A stretch of 64,000 bases of DNA from Allolobophora icterica (GCA_963556255.1 OY744610.1:61823233-61887232); one strand, 5' to 3'; counted from the stretch's first letter, positions 11,308 through 23,013 are shown. Notes: a model not told the origin generated them from the letters alone. Made by a program: numbers and translations.

Positions 11308-11424
11308 CTCTTCCACCCAATCGAATTCACTTCTCTGAATGGCCTGAAGCTCTGTCCAGAGTCTGTCTTCCTGCACACCTTCTGCTCGCAGAAGGTTAAG
11401 ATATTTAAAGACCAAAGCCACGAC
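11308..11424 (-). CDS. M16 exon type Y, copy 3
   Basis: An open 39-codon exon encodes VVALVFKYLNLLRAEGVQED and ends FDWVEE, in phase 0/0. It carries one extra codon relative to copy 4. Confidence 0.7.
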
Positions 11425-11960
11425 CTGCAAGACAAACCAAGTCCATTTACAAAGACCATAGAGAGCTGATTTGCATCCCAGATAATCCAGTCATGCTTCA
11501 CTTAAGTCATCATCATCATCATCACCACCACCACCACAACCAATTATTATTATTTAATATTACTTTTTTCCCCGAGGTACAGAGATTCCTCAGGATTGCA
11601 AATATTAGGGGAGCATTGTTCTGGAATGGCTAGTTTTCAAAGACGGTTTTTATTATTTTTTTCATTTCTCTAACCTGAAGTACGTGAAAGCCCTCGGAAT
11701 TTCAAAGGAAACAATGTCTGTAAATCTAGCAACCTGGTATTTATACATTTCAAGCACAGAATATCAACAGTAGTCTTGGCAAAAACATGCACAAAAGCAT
11801 TTCCTTTTTCCGGAAATTTAGCGTGTTCAACATACATGTATGTATGTATGCATGTTGTTTTCATGCATGTAAGTATTTGGGCTGTTGTAAGGCACATTTG
11901 TAAGAACTTCTCGAAAGTGCTGTGCATATGGCTGTTAAAGTGTTCTGACCATTTTTTTCA

Positions 11961-12022
11961 CACTTTAACGATGCATTAATTTCCCAGTCACTTTTAGTAA
12001 ACGCTAGTCGTTAGAGTGTTAA
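11961..12022. mobile_element. TTAA-type hairpin mini-element 3
   Basis: CACTTTAACGATGC and CGTTAGAGTG-TTAA mark a degraded relative whose left TTAA has been lost. Confidence 0.45.
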
Positions 12023-12179
12023 GACAGTCTAAAATCGTTTACTGCTCACAGCCAAATTCAGCAGTATGTAAACGCAGCAGAAAAAGTCGCAATAGCTTTC
12101 CTAATGGAATCCAACTATTAACTAGCTTTGCCAAGTCATTTACATGATCATAGATCACAGAAGAGTCGAAGCGACTTAC

Positions 12180-12300
12180 ATCGACGAAATTCTTCAACCC
12201 CTCCTCAGTTAGGCTAAGAAGGATACTGAGCTGACAGAACGTACTGTTGTGTTGCTGCCCAGTTTCGTCATTCTCGCATCTGATCTTGTTGGCCCAGTTT
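12180..12300 (-). CDS. M16 exon type X, copy 3
   Basis: An open 121-base exon encodes NWANKIRCENDETGQQHNST and ends LKNFVD. It is diverged from the other X copies (CEND for CGND). Confidence 0.68.
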
Positions 12301-12586
12301 CTGAAATTTACAAAAACAGTCCATTATCAGATTTATTTCTTTTTTATTTATATTTACTATGCTGTGTCGGTTTACATCAGAGAAAGAATCGGCTTGGTCG
12401 CCGATCACTAAGTTCTGCTGCCTGCGGAGATTTATGGGTTCCTTGTTTCCGTACATCAATGCACGCACACTCGTTGGGATTTCTCGTGCATCACTTGAAA
12501 TGTTATAGCGAAAACTGTCACAATTTGATTTGTCTGTGTGTTGGTGTGTCAATGAACAGCTTCAATCAATTTAATTAAATCTTTAC

Positions 12587-12700
12587 CTCTTCCATCCAGT
12601 CAAACTCATTTCTCTCAATGCTCTGAAGCTCCGTCCAGAGTCTGTCTTGCACACCTTCTGATCGTAGAAGGTTCAGATATTTACAGACCACAGCCACGAC
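12587..12700 (-). CDS. M16 exon type Y, copy 4
   Basis: An open 38-codon exon encodes VVAVVCKYLNLLRSEGVQ and ends DWMEE. Cys replaces the usual Phe of VFKYL. Phase is 0/0. Confidence 0.7.
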
Positions 12701-13315
12701 CTGCAAGACAAACCAAAGTCCATTTAGAAAGACCATAGAAACCTTTATAATTGAGTTATGCTTCACTTAACTCATCATCATTATCATCATCATCATCACT
12801 AAAACTACCACTACCAATTCTTATTATTTATTAAATTTTTATTTATACTATAATTTTATTATTATATTACAATTAGCACTATTATTTTTGACATTTTTTA
12901 CCTGAGGTCCATGTAATCCCTTGGGACTTAAAAATTAGCTAATAGTTAATAGCTAGATTCCATATTCCATTATGAAAGCTATTAACTTTCATAGTGGATC
13001 CAGCTGTTATCTATTAGCTTTCCTAGTGGAATCCAGCTATTAACCATTAGCTTTCCTATAATTGCACACGTGCTGCATTCCTAAGTACCATGTATTTTGC
13101 ATTGATATCATCATTGCAAAAGAGGAATTGGTTTTTGGTAGCGTAGGTTGTACAGCTATCATCCAAAATAAAGCTTCTTTTGCGGTTTTAAGCCGGCCGG
13201 GCAATGTTTATTTGCAGTTCACGAAGGTGGTTTATTGTTATGTGGGACTCCTTCAAGAGCACAATTTTAAGAATTTGAAAGTGCTATGCACGTAGCTGTA
13301 GGTTATAAGACCATT

Positions 13316-13383
13316 TTAACAGTTCAACAACGACCTGCATTGGTTTTCCAGTCACTGTTACACGCTCATCGTTAAAGTGTTAA
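13316..13383. mobile_element. TTAA-flanked hairpin mini-element 4
   Basis: TTAA-CAGTTCAACAACGACC and CTCATCGTTAAAGTG-TTAA bound a 60-bp unit. The flanks match those of copy 2 at 10,490, so both descend from one insertion copied by segmental duplication. Confidence 0.58.
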
Positions 13384-13511
13384 GACAGTTTGAAAGCGTT
13401 TGCTGCTCACAGTCAAATGCAACAATATTTAAGCAACAGTACATCCAGCTATTAACTAGTTTTTGCTGTTCATTCACAATCACAGATCACAGGAGAGTCA
13501 AAGCGACTTAC

Positions 13512-13700
13512 GTCGATGGCATTTCCGAGTCCTTCATCGGTTATGGTGATGTGATACGAACATTAAATAGTGACATAGTGCTGTTTTGTTCTTGCCCAGT
13601 TTCATCGTTTCCATAGCTAAAATAATCAGAACCTGCTCATCGTAGGCTGACAGATTTGCATATCTGTGGCCATATTCTTGCAGTACTCTTGTGGGTCTTC
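13512..13700 (-). pseudogene. Chimeric, broken M16 exons Z and X
   Basis: The 5' part (13,700-13,634) is exon Z with an internal deletion that removes the DILTRRRMMME segment but keeps YDEQ. It runs into exon X (13,619-13,512) without an intact intron. In X a five-base tandem duplication (ATCACATCAC) shifts the frame before TDEGLGNAID. This is the right end of the recognisable array. Confidence 0.7.
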
Positions 13701-13739
13701 CTGCAATGCAAATATAAGGGTCCCTGGTGATATCCATTA

Positions 13740-14400
13740 CATACTTTACATAAGCATAATGATTTCCGTTACATAATTCTGACAGACACAGTGCCCTGTT
13801 ACAAGACTAGGTCCTTTACATTAGGTCCTTATGTTAGATCCTTTACAACGGTGCTGCTCAATCTGTGATCCGCAGCCTGGTACCAGTCCACAAGTGAATA
13901 CCAGAATCCCAATTCTGATCGTACTTAAGATGTTAGAACTGGTTTTGATAAATGAATGAAATGTGATTTGATCAGATTGAGTTGGAAATTATTACATTAA
14001 CTGTAATTAGAAACTTCTACTGCACCGGTGTCTAATGTAGAAGGCATAAACAATTAGCACTATTATTTGTTAAATTTTGTTACCTGAGATACATGTTATC
14101 CCTGGGGACTTAAAAATTAGCTAATAGGTAATAGCTAGATTCCATATTCCATTATGAAAGCTATTAACTTTCCTAGTGGAATCCAGCTATTAACCATTAG
14201 CTTTCCTGTAATTGCACACGTGCTGCATTCCTAAGTACCATGTATTTTACAGTGATATCATATTGCAAAAGAGGAATTGGTTTTTGGGAGCATAGGTTGT
14301 ACCATTATCATCCAAAATAATGCTTGTTTTGAGGTTTTAAGCTGGCCGGGCAATGTTTATTTGCAGTTCACAAAGGTGATTTATTGTTGTGTGGGAGTCC
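13740..14400. other. Intron-derived end of the M16 array
   Basis: No exon is seen. The stretch holds repeat family E and a block (TAGCTAGATTCCATATTCC) also present at 9,550-9,700 and 12,890-13,080, so it is duplicated intron. Confidence 0.5.
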
Positions 14401-14600
14401 TTCAAGTCCACGTATGGTTATAGTTGACCCTGTCTGCGGTGGTGCTCTTGGTATTTAACTACGCTTGTAATTACATTTTTGCTTATGGTTACGTTTTTGA
14501 CCATGTTTACGATTACGTTTATTGATTACAATTACCTTTATGATTGCGTTTATGCTTACGCTTATCATTACACTACGATTACCGATTCAGATCAACTATT
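14400..14600. repeat. Degenerate TTTATGATTACG repeat
   Basis: Loose repeats of GATTACGTTTATG-like 11-13-mers. No coding potential is seen. Confidence 0.5.
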
Positions 14601-14939
14601 CGTGCAGTGTTGATTCAGTCGAATGTGTATTTTTTGGCACGACGCACAGGACAGTGTCCTTCGTCGCAAGTCTTAGGGAGCAACCTTGAGTGCCACGTTT
14701 TACAGTTTTAGATCAATGTTGCTTCAGGGTTTTCTTCAGTAGTGTGTTAAACATTTCGTGCATGAGGCTATCGTATAGGGGAAAGGCCTGTATTATGGGC
14801 CACCTAACAGATTGTGAGATTATAAAGTAGGCTACAGGAGCAATTGGGTGTGTAGTTTCTTGCTTATTCGATGCATTACTTGGCATGGGTTATGACCAAA
14901 TGTAAAGGTATGATTGCTTAATCCATGTAAATAAATTTC

Positions 14940-15131
14940 TTAATAATTTTTTTTAAATGCCAAAAGTAGCTTTTCAGCGGCCACAATGCATTCGGCCAGT
15001 ACGCCCTGAATTGTATGTGCATAGCATTTCTGCCTTTCTGCCGCAACCTTGTTGATGTCTGCAGAATCTTCCAAGTCTTCTGTTGCTTTGTACAGTGCTC
15101 TAAGAGACCCTATATCGAATACTGACGACAT
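14940..15131 (-). CDS. Unrecognised 63-residue ORF
   Basis: I do not recognise this protein. The ATG has A at -3, and the frame starts MSSVFDIGSLRALYKATEDL and ends KLLLAFKKNY before TAA. The sequence is Ala-, Glu- and Lys-rich, predicted mostly helical, with two cysteines and no signal peptide. It is outside low-complexity sequence and its composition looks more protein-like than surrounding ORFs. It could be a small helical subunit of a complex, the first exon of a longer gene, or chance. No polyadenylation signal was seen close by. Confidence 0.4.
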   Translation of the reverse strand: MSSVFDIGSLRALYKATEDLEDSADINKVAAERQKCYAHTIQGVLAECIVAAEKLLLAFKKNY

Positions 15132-15189
15132 TTTAGAGAGAACAAACTCGAATGATCTTGTGCAAAATGGCTTATTAGCTTTCGTCTCT

Positions 15190-15880
15190 AATTCCGCAAG
15201 AAAGAGGGTTTATTAATGACGTCATATCAGTTATTATAAATTCAGTGCCTTTACTGGTGTATTCAAATGTAACTAAATAATATTTTGCAGAAGGTAGTAG
15301 GCCCTATTGGTAAATTCTACAGTACAGTTACATTGAATCTCAATTACTTAATCAATTAATTGAATACAAAATAAAAAACGTCCCAGTAAATACTTGCATG
15401 ACTTAACACTTTAACTTTAGTAGGCCTACATGCTCATTGTTGAAGCATAAACTAAGGTTAGCTTCAGATGTTTATGGAATAGAGTAAATATCAAACAGTA
15501 GGTTATTATGGGGCTTGGCGCCACCTCGTTATTCCGTCAAATTTACCGGGAGCCAGTCTCCAGGACCAATTTTTTTGTCCCCGCCACCCTGTTATTCCGC
15601 CATCTAGGCCACCGGACGCACGAACCCTTATAAACAGAACAGTTTTTTTAAACAGTGTTTTTAGCTATCATGGCTTAGAAGTCCAAGTGTGACAACTTTC
15701 ACAATGTGACTGATAATATTGTCACAACTGTCACGCTAAGCTAGGAGTGTAATAACGGCTTTCCATCGATTACCATTAGGGGTCACAAGAATATGTCTTT
15801 AAAAAATTAATTTTTTCCAACCATGTGTGTAATATGAACCACCAATCATTGTAGAGGTAAAACAATACTGTTACACATAG
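15190..15880. other. Non-coding stretch
   Basis: No gene seen. It includes a pair of related phrases (CACCTCGTTATTCCGTCAAA and CACCCTGTTATTCCGCCATC) near 15,520-15,610. Confidence 0.4.
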
Positions 15881-15884
15881 GGAG

Positions 15885-16128
15885 GGAGAATAGAGAAATG
15901 GTAACACTCATAGCCAGGAGAGCATTAGATCGCTGTTCGATACCTGTAACCTCCTCTAGAGCGGGCACCGTGCATGGCTGTGTTTAATTAAGGTCTTGAT
16001 TGTACTGTCATGTTTCAGTGTAATCTTACTGCATACTTGTCAGTTTCAATGAATAAAGAAGATCATTATTATTGTTAAATTTATTATTATTATTATTATT
16101 ATTATTATCATTATTATTATTATTATGT
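15885..16128 (+). mobile_element. tRNA-derived SINE, family A
   Basis: It has an A-box-like AGAAATGGTAACAC, a B-box-like TGTTCGATACCTG, a body (TTAAGGTCTTGATTGTACTG) and the 3' end AATAAAGAAGAT followed by an ATT microsatellite. Relatives are at 18,152, 24,001 (reverse) and 40,949 (reverse). Confidence 0.65.
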
Positions 16129-16289
16129 TAGACCTGATTTTGCAAAAGAAGATGAAAATGATTAAAGTTTTAAAGCAGTTATCATATTTCAAAGCTTGAG
16201 GTTCTCACTTCATGCAATTTTCAGCGTGTCCGACTAGTATTAAAGTTATGTCAGAAGTTATTTTTTAGACAAAGGTTGGCAATTGTCAT

Positions 16290-16450
16290 AAAAGTAAGAC
16301 TTTGGATGGCTTAAATTTGCACAGTCTTCATGCATCTAGCATTGACATGTTGTACAATGCACCCAGTTCTCTTCATATGACTCCCCACATACAGTACAAA
16401 AAGTTTCTTCTTCACTAACTTTTTGAACCTTTTGTTTCTTAGATATGTTT
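16290..16450 (-). pseudogene. Degenerate transposase C-terminal zinc finger
   Basis: The minus strand reads KVSEEETFCTVCGESYEENW, then VHCTTCQC, a stop, then MHEDCANL. The pattern CxxC...WVxCxxCxxW.H..C is the PHD-like finger at the end of many pogo/Tigger-type transposases. A stop replaces the expected aromatic residue. No DDE domain is nearby. Confidence 0.42.
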
Positions 16451-18150
16451 ATATTTTTGGCTGTAGGTCTCTCAGTTTTTCCCTTCATTACTATTCTGGA
16501 ACCCGTTTGATAAGAGTTGAGTTGTTTTTTGTTTTCTTCTGTTAAACTTTCTCGTCAGACCACTTCCGCGAATCCCTGTGAGATTCGGGATGCTCTGTTC
16601 GTTTTCTATGTCTGCTTTACACTTGTATTCTGTTTTGATTTAGATTTTATTTTGGTCCACTTCTTTAGCAAGGTTGATTTTGATGTGGGTGTTTAGTTGG
16701 TTGTAGTCTTTGCCACAACTTCCATATTGAAACTGTCTGTAAAGAGTGTGTAAAACAAAAATAAATTGAAACAAACTGCACTTTTAAAACCAGAGACTTA
16801 CTGCTTAGAGTAAAAATGTAAAAAAATATGTAAGATAAATTGTTATCTTTGTAATAATTGTTTGATGACAACATTTTCGGAAAACATTCGATGTTTATCG
16901 TTGGGCAACAATTGTCCTTGTTCAGTGTTTATGTGTGGTGTTAATCGAGCAATTGATGATTTGTTGCTCGAGTCAATGCAACGCTAAACTGGGCTGAGAA
17001 CTGATAAAGGCCGAGTTGAAAGTTACGTAATACATCTTGTACAACAACCTGTGTAAAGTCCTGCTTAGCTAGTTGCACAGACGTGTGTGTGTGTGTGTTT
17101 GTGCGTGCGTGCGTGCGTGTGTCTCTGCATTGCTTCACGCAGCGTATATACATCATGATCAGGCGGTTTGTATTTGGTCTCTCAACTGGTCAGGCTGAGG
17201 CTGACATGTTGAGAGTCGGTGAGGGAAGAAGGGATGCTCCCGCCATTCCTCCCTCACCGGCCGGCCGTCCCTGTATGAGCCTATGAGGTGAGCTTGTTTT
17301 GGCCGTAATAAGTCCATAGGACCGACCGACCGAATAACACACATCGGTTATTATATAATATTGTTTGATATATCAAAACTTAAACATTGTTACCATTCGT
17401 GCAGAAGTTATCACCAACGGCTCGCATTCAAAACAGGAAGTTGAATGGAAGTTGCGCATCGTTTCGCACGGCAAGAGTTCTTCGCAGACATGATAGGTGG
17501 GAAAAACAGCCGAGGCCCATATTACACGGTGGCTCATAATACAAGCCTTTCCCCTACCGATTGCCGTCCGTTTTGCTTACGGTTCATTAAAGAGGGTACA
17601 AAACTTTGCGCCGTTGCGCGTGCTGTTTACAGGTTATCGTAGTGATTTTGTCATTTATTTGGAAGTCAGATTTGATCCAGAGGTGTTTGGTTAATTTACA
17701 GTATGCGGCAGGTTGCCCAGTCGATTATCAGGGTATGTTTTGCAGACTTCCTTTTGTCTGGTTGTTTTGCTTTCAGCTGCGTTTTCACAGGACTGATTTT
17801 TACCCGGTTTAGGTATAAGCATCCGATCTAAACGCTATAGCGTTTACTCGCCGTTTAGCTGCGCCCATGCAGTAGGCCATCTGCATTCCCCAGTTACGTT
17901 TAAGCTGTAACTTTCGATCATTCGATGTCTACTATTCAGTGCGCTTGTTTTCTTTCTGCTGTGTCTTGTTTTTATGGCCACGGCATTAATTTTGTCGAAC
18001 GCGTTCACGTGTTTCTGTATCGTTTATCTTGCATGAACTTGTAGCTATTCGCCACTTCCTTTTACTGCATGATTAATTTTTTTACTGTTTTGCGCATATT
18101 TTGTATGTACTGGCTTTTATTCACGTAGGCCTAGTTCTTTTAGCCGTTGT
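16450..18150. other. Non-coding stretch
   Basis: No gene is supported. A short GT-rich microsatellite lies at 17,080-17,122, and a moderately GC-rich patch follows near 17,200-17,280. Confidence 0.4.
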
Positions 18151-18151
18151 C

Positions 18152-18350
18152 AGGGGAGGGGGATAGAGTAATGGTAACAGGAGACAATTATAGATCGCGG
18201 TTGGATACCTGTAACCCATCTAGGGCGGCGCCTTGCATGGTTGCCAAACTGTATTTAATTAAGATCTTGATTGTACTGTCATGTACTCGTGTTTCACTGT
18301 AATCTTATTGCGTACAATTTGTCAGTTTGAATGAATAAAGAAGATTATTA
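18152..18350 (+). mobile_element. SINE family A, copy 2
   Basis: Same order as 15,885: AGAGTAATGGTAACA, GGTTGGATACCTGTAACC, TTAAGATCTTGATTGTACTG, AATAAAGAAGATTATTATT. Confidence 0.65.
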
Positions 18351-18580
18351 TTCTGACATTTGTATCCGCTTTTCGTTCGCGTTCTTTTTATTTACATTGT
18401 CGCTTATTGTCGCTTAACAAGGAAAACTTGCATCAGTTAAGACTTTAAGTGATTTGCTTGTGTTTATTCTTTTCTGGGTTACATACGTGCTTCCACCAGC
18501 CACACCTAATTTGAGTTATTTTCTTGATTCTACTTGCGAAACCAGGATGTTTCGTTTTCCACGGTTGGATGAACTATAAT

Positions 18581-18789
18581 CAGGGCTGTAGTGGTAAAAT
18601 TAGAGGTGAGTACACGCTACAGGTAAGTTTTCCGAAACAAATTTGAGGTGAGTATACGCTACACTATTTTGTGAGTATACGCTATAGTATTTTAATATAA
18701 ATAAATATAAATATTTTGGGAGGTGAGTATACGGTCTCTAGAGGTGAGTATACGCTGTATACCCGCGTATACCCTCGACTACAGCCCTG
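18581..18789. mobile_element. hAT-type MITE family 1, copy 1
   Basis: Terminal inverted repeats CAGGGCTGTAGT/ACTACAGCCCTG are flanked by the 8-bp duplication ACTATAAT. Inside, GAGGTGAGTATACGCT-like motifs repeat. Copies lie at 38,943-39,294 and 48,787-48,996, each with its own 8-bp duplication. Confidence 0.85.
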
Positions 18790-18809
18790 ACTATAATGGT
18801 GCTCTAGAG

Positions 18810-19798
18810 CAGAGGTGGGCAAACTACGGCCCGCGGGCCGGATCCGGCCCGCCAACACTTTTTATCCGGCCCCACAATTCTTCAGAAAATGTTTAAAAGA
18901 TTCGGACCGCGAGAAGTTTTCTTCGTTTTACTCAAGAGGCGCTGCTCTCTTACAAGTTACATTCCGGTCTCGTATTTAATAATAACTCAATGCATTAACT
19001 CTGCCGATCTGCCCCACTTCCCTGCAGAGGTTTTTGCACATGGTCTGTATACGCAAAAGTATAATCCATTAAAGTAAAACTAATGTTGCGTTCAAAGCAG
19101 ATGAAAGAACAAAACTACGGGAAATGTCCTAGGCCTACCATGCAGTTGCAAACTACAGGGTAGGAAAAATATAGCCTTTAGCTGTCTAGTTAGACAAAAG
19201 AGTTCTCCAGATGATTTATGGATTTTAAATCAGTTTAGACTGAATTTGCTATGCTTATTATACCGTTCACATTTGCACTAACAATTAGCTCATAGGCTAT
19301 AGGGAACTTCAGCTGGAGTTAACCGACCCAAAACGTGACATTGTTCTCAAAGAACAGCTCAAAGAATCGGACCTGATAACATTCTTTTCTTCACTCAGGA
19401 AGGAAAAATTCTCAAATCTACAAACTTTTGCTTTAAAAATGTTTGTGCTATTCGCATACACTTACATCTGTCAACAAAGATTTTTAACTATGAAGATAAA
19501 CAACTCCAAGTAGGCCTACAGGTCTCGGTTAAGTGATCTAAACTTGAACTCAAACTGTGAATTGCAACCAGCACATCACTCCGGATTATGGGAAACTAGT
19601 CAATTAAATGCATTCATGTTCACAGTCGCATATATGATATATCTCATTAGTAATAGCTAAAGTGTATTTAATATATCATAAATAAGAAAACTTCTTTTCA
19701 TGTTAGTCGTTATTAATACTTACAAATTTGTTATCCGGCCCGCCGAATTTTTCTGGCGTTTAATGTGGCCCCACGTGCCAAAAGTTTGCCCACCTCTG
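18810..19798. mobile_element. Non-autonomous hAT element, 989 bp
   Basis: Ends CAGAGGTGGGCAAAC and GTTTGCCCACCTCTG are inverted repeats, with subterminal CCGGCCCGCC motifs. The flanking duplication CTCTAGAG is 8 bp and palindromic, as hAT transposases prefer. No transposase frame is present. Confidence 0.85.
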
Positions 19799-19806
19799 CT
19801 CTAGAG

Positions 19807-20590
19807 GATGTTTACCTGGCGCTACATGAATAGTTGGTATTTAACGCGGGTAGCTTTCTCCCTTGGTATGAGCGGTATTTGTGTTTCATTCCCGATAGAG
19901 TTGAGTCCTATCAGATAAACTCGTCGTGGTTTCCCGTTGAAGCAATCTCTTCCTTCAAAGATGGTGCGAAGCAGCAGCGTGCCTCCCCCGCCAGCCGTAA
20001 GGCGGCAGGCCTGTCTAGTAGTCTAGTGAAGGTTTATTGTCTGTGTTGTGCATAATAGTAATTAGTAGTAGCCTTAGCCATTATAGTAGCATAGTATACA
20101 GAGCACAGTAGCAGATATGATGCAGATCCGCTACTATAGTGTGTCACTGTGTAATGTGGACTTAAAGTACATTTAGCATTAGCAATTTACGTATTTTTCT
20201 TGAAACTTGAAAGTTGAAATAAATTTAAATCATTAATATGTTTTATTATTTTGAAGTGGATTACTTGAATAAACAGTTTTAAGGAAAACTTGCATCAGTT
20301 AAGTGATTTCACTTGAGCCAAAATTTTTATTATTCAGGCTCGATCCGCAGTCAGATGTTAATTAAATTAAGTCACACGAAGATAAGTTTTAATAATTTGC
20401 AACCTCAAGATTCAAACATGAAACCGACAATTTAGCAATTTCGATAAGTCTATGTATTGAGTAACAGTGCAACATAAGTCTAGTCTTAGTACTCGCGCGC
20501 GGCCGTAACTCCGGGTACGAACTGTAATGCAAAGCACCGGCGTAAACTTGTCCAAAATATTGAGGGGGTCTTTGCCACTCTTTGGTCATT
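19807..20590. other. Non-coding stretch
   Basis: No gene or recognised repeat was found. Confidence 0.4.
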
Positions 20591-20591
20591 C

Positions 20592-20687
20592 ATTCTACAC
20601 TTGTTGCACTGGGCGTACAGTCCATCTCAATTATTGGGGGGCACGTGCCCCAGCTGCCCCCCCCCCACAGTCTACGCCTATGATTCA
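20592..20687 (+). repeat. GC-tract repeat, copy 1
   Basis: A roughly 95-bp unit with ACACTTGTTGCACTGGGCGT, AATTATTGGGGGGCACGTGC and a run of C. It recurs in reverse at 31,262-31,352. Confidence 0.6.
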
Positions 20688-20897
20688 AAGGATAAAGGAG
20701 AGTAAATTAGTGCAACGTTCAAACAATGTAACGCCAGGACTTGAGGAGTCGGAAGAAAGCAGATGAGTTATTCCAGAGGAAGCAGCATTAAGGCGACCGG
20801 AAGCTCATAAGCCTAATTACTTCGTTAACATTCCAGTTTACGACAGCAATCCGCTATAATAATTATGAGCGTTCGTGTAATTTTTCTTACTGGACTT

Positions 20898-20980
20898 AGT
20901 TTTTTAATAGAAAAGCAAAGCAAACGCCATCCATATTAGTTTTTTAATAGAAAAGCAAAGAAAACGCTCTCCATATTATC
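20898..20980. repeat. 41-bp tandem duplication
   Basis: AGTTTTTTAATAGAAAAGCA... with CCATATT occurs twice head to tail with few differences. Confidence 0.75.
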
Positions 20981-22890
20981 GCTCAAGGCGTTCCCATACT
21001 GCTAGTGGAATGGCAATGCCACGTGCGTTAATAGTATAATCAATTGAGCGCAATCATTTCTAAAACTAGGCCTAAAATGATCTAAATCAATTTCAAAACT
21101 AAGAAATACCTTGAAGCTCACATAAACAGTGAAGGTTTACAGTTCACTGGGTTATGATATTACAGTTTCATTGAAATTTCTAGCAACGAATTACGTATGC
21201 TCCAAATGAAACACAACGGTGACCACGTGCAGGAAGCACTCAACGACCTCTTATGGAAGCACTAGGCCTACGTCAACCACGACTACGTCATCGCTTAAGT
21301 ACGACAAGTTTACTTCACTGCGGCATGTTCACAATGGGTTTCGCATTTATATTTTATTATTATATTTTCAATTATCTGTATCTGAAATTAATTTCCTCCA
21401 ATAAATTACTTTTATAGACTGATCGAGAAGTTCTTTTTTCTTGTAGCTAGTTTCTCTGGTCAAGTAAAGGTAATGATCGACTCTTCGGGTGAATCTCGTA
21501 GACGTCATTATAGTAAGACGACTTGGCCTCGTCTAGTTATTTTTTTAATTCCCGAGAGATCATCATTATACCTCGAAGCTAAATAGTAATGAGCTTAATA
21601 ACAATTTACATAGGCCTATCGAACGTTTTTATCGAGACATAATACTAATAATAATCCATGTCATGAAGTAAACTTAACAAGTTAACAGGTTAGGCCAGTT
21701 GGACACTCAAGCGAGCCGCCGCCTAACGAACTTAAGCCTATTATGAAGATCCACGGCAGCGCGCGACCGCCAGAGGGCGTCCCGCTATAAGAGCTACGTG
21801 GGTCATAAGTTGTTTCAAGGTTTAACAAGTTTGTTAGAAGTTTTAACAATATGTTGCAAGAAACAGGGTTAGGTATACGTCAGATTAGATAAAGTTTGTC
21901 TAGATTATAGATACGGTTAGATTAGGTTAGATTGGATTATAAGGTTATATGAGATTAGATGAATCAAAAGGTTGACAACAAGAAACAACTTTAAAAACCT
22001 TTCAAGTCACGTGTCACATCACTCGCATGTTGCGTCTATGACAACATCGTTTGTTGAATAAACGAATATTGTATTGTATTGTATTGTCAAGACTCGAGAT
22101 TGTTTTGCATGTTTAACGATTGTGAAGTAAAAACACAAAAATTAAATAAAAATGATTTCTCGCTCGTTGACAGTTACCTTTAGGCCCGTACAGATAATTT
22201 ATGACCCATTTCGGTTTCCTGATGTGTTTCTTTAGGGCCTACATAGGCCTGTTTCTCGCATGAATGCCACCGACCCACGTACACGCACTTGTAGGTCTAC
22301 CTATTATTACTGGGGTTGCCGGGGGACGCATATTCTCCGTGGACAGTTTAACTCATACCAATTGCAAAACAGGTATTATTTTCATGTAATAAATTTCAGT
22401 TCTTGTTAATAAGTGTATTAACAAGGAATACTAAAAATGGCAGAATTTTTGCACGTTTAGATAGAGGTTAAAAATTAACCAACCCAGACCGTGGGTCCCA
22501 GCTAAGAGACCCATCTTAGGCATTTAAAGGTTAACATGCATCGTGGATCCAAGCAGATGGATCACCTCAAATCGTTTTTATTTGGACACGTACACGATCG
22601 ATCGACCGAGCTTATAGCGTGGTCGGGTTTGTAATTCTAAATGCATCTTTATGTAGCGCCACTCAGGGAGAGACTATATGCTCAGAGACGCTCCCGACGT
22701 AACACAATGAAACCCCACGATCGAGTTGAATGGTTTTTAAGCATTGGCGCAAAAATAATTAAGCAACGGGCTGAGGACTAGTTCACGCTGAAGGTTATTA
22801 TAACTTATTCCAGGAGGATGGGCGACGGTCTTGGTAATGGTAAGATACAGAAAAGTTTTAAATGGTCAAATCTGGTATTGTGAGGATATC
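20981..22890. other. Non-coding stretch
   Basis: No gene is supported. TATTGTATTGTATTGTATTG near 22,067-22,087 is a likely retroelement tail. Confidence 0.4.
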
Positions 22891-22935
22891 GATTCTCACG
22901 GGCTAGCACCAAAGTTGCTAGCCTGTGAGAACCGA
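22891..22935. repeat. Strong hairpin
   Basis: TCTCACGGGCTAGCA and TGCTAGCCTGTGAGA form a 15-bp stem with one non-Watson-Crick position and a 7-base loop. Confidence 0.65.
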
Positions 22936-23013
22936 TTTATAAATGGCATGGCACTCATTCAGTGGCTTACTGTGGTGATCAAGCATATGACCTAATAAAT
23001 TAATAGAAAAATA

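Larger units (their letters stand above)
1..14400 (-). other. Scrambled array of nardilysin-like M16 peptidase exons
   Basis: At least sixteen exon copies on the minus strand match seven successive segments of an M16 metallopeptidase, closest to nardilysin as I remember it. I call the types P, Q, S (N-terminal half) and X, Y, Z, N (middle), in normal protein order. Read 5' to 3' on the minus strand the order is Z/X chimera, Y, X, Y, X, Z, Y, Z, N, P, Q, S, X, Y, P. Introns around the copies are also similar to each other, so DNA segments were duplicated in tandem. The exon with the HxxEH zinc site, the segments between Q and S and between S and X, and everything after N are not seen. Most exons keep open frames and splice sites; three are damaged. 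It may be a decaying gene cluster, a gene with duplicated exons, or partly misassembled. Confidence 0.72.
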
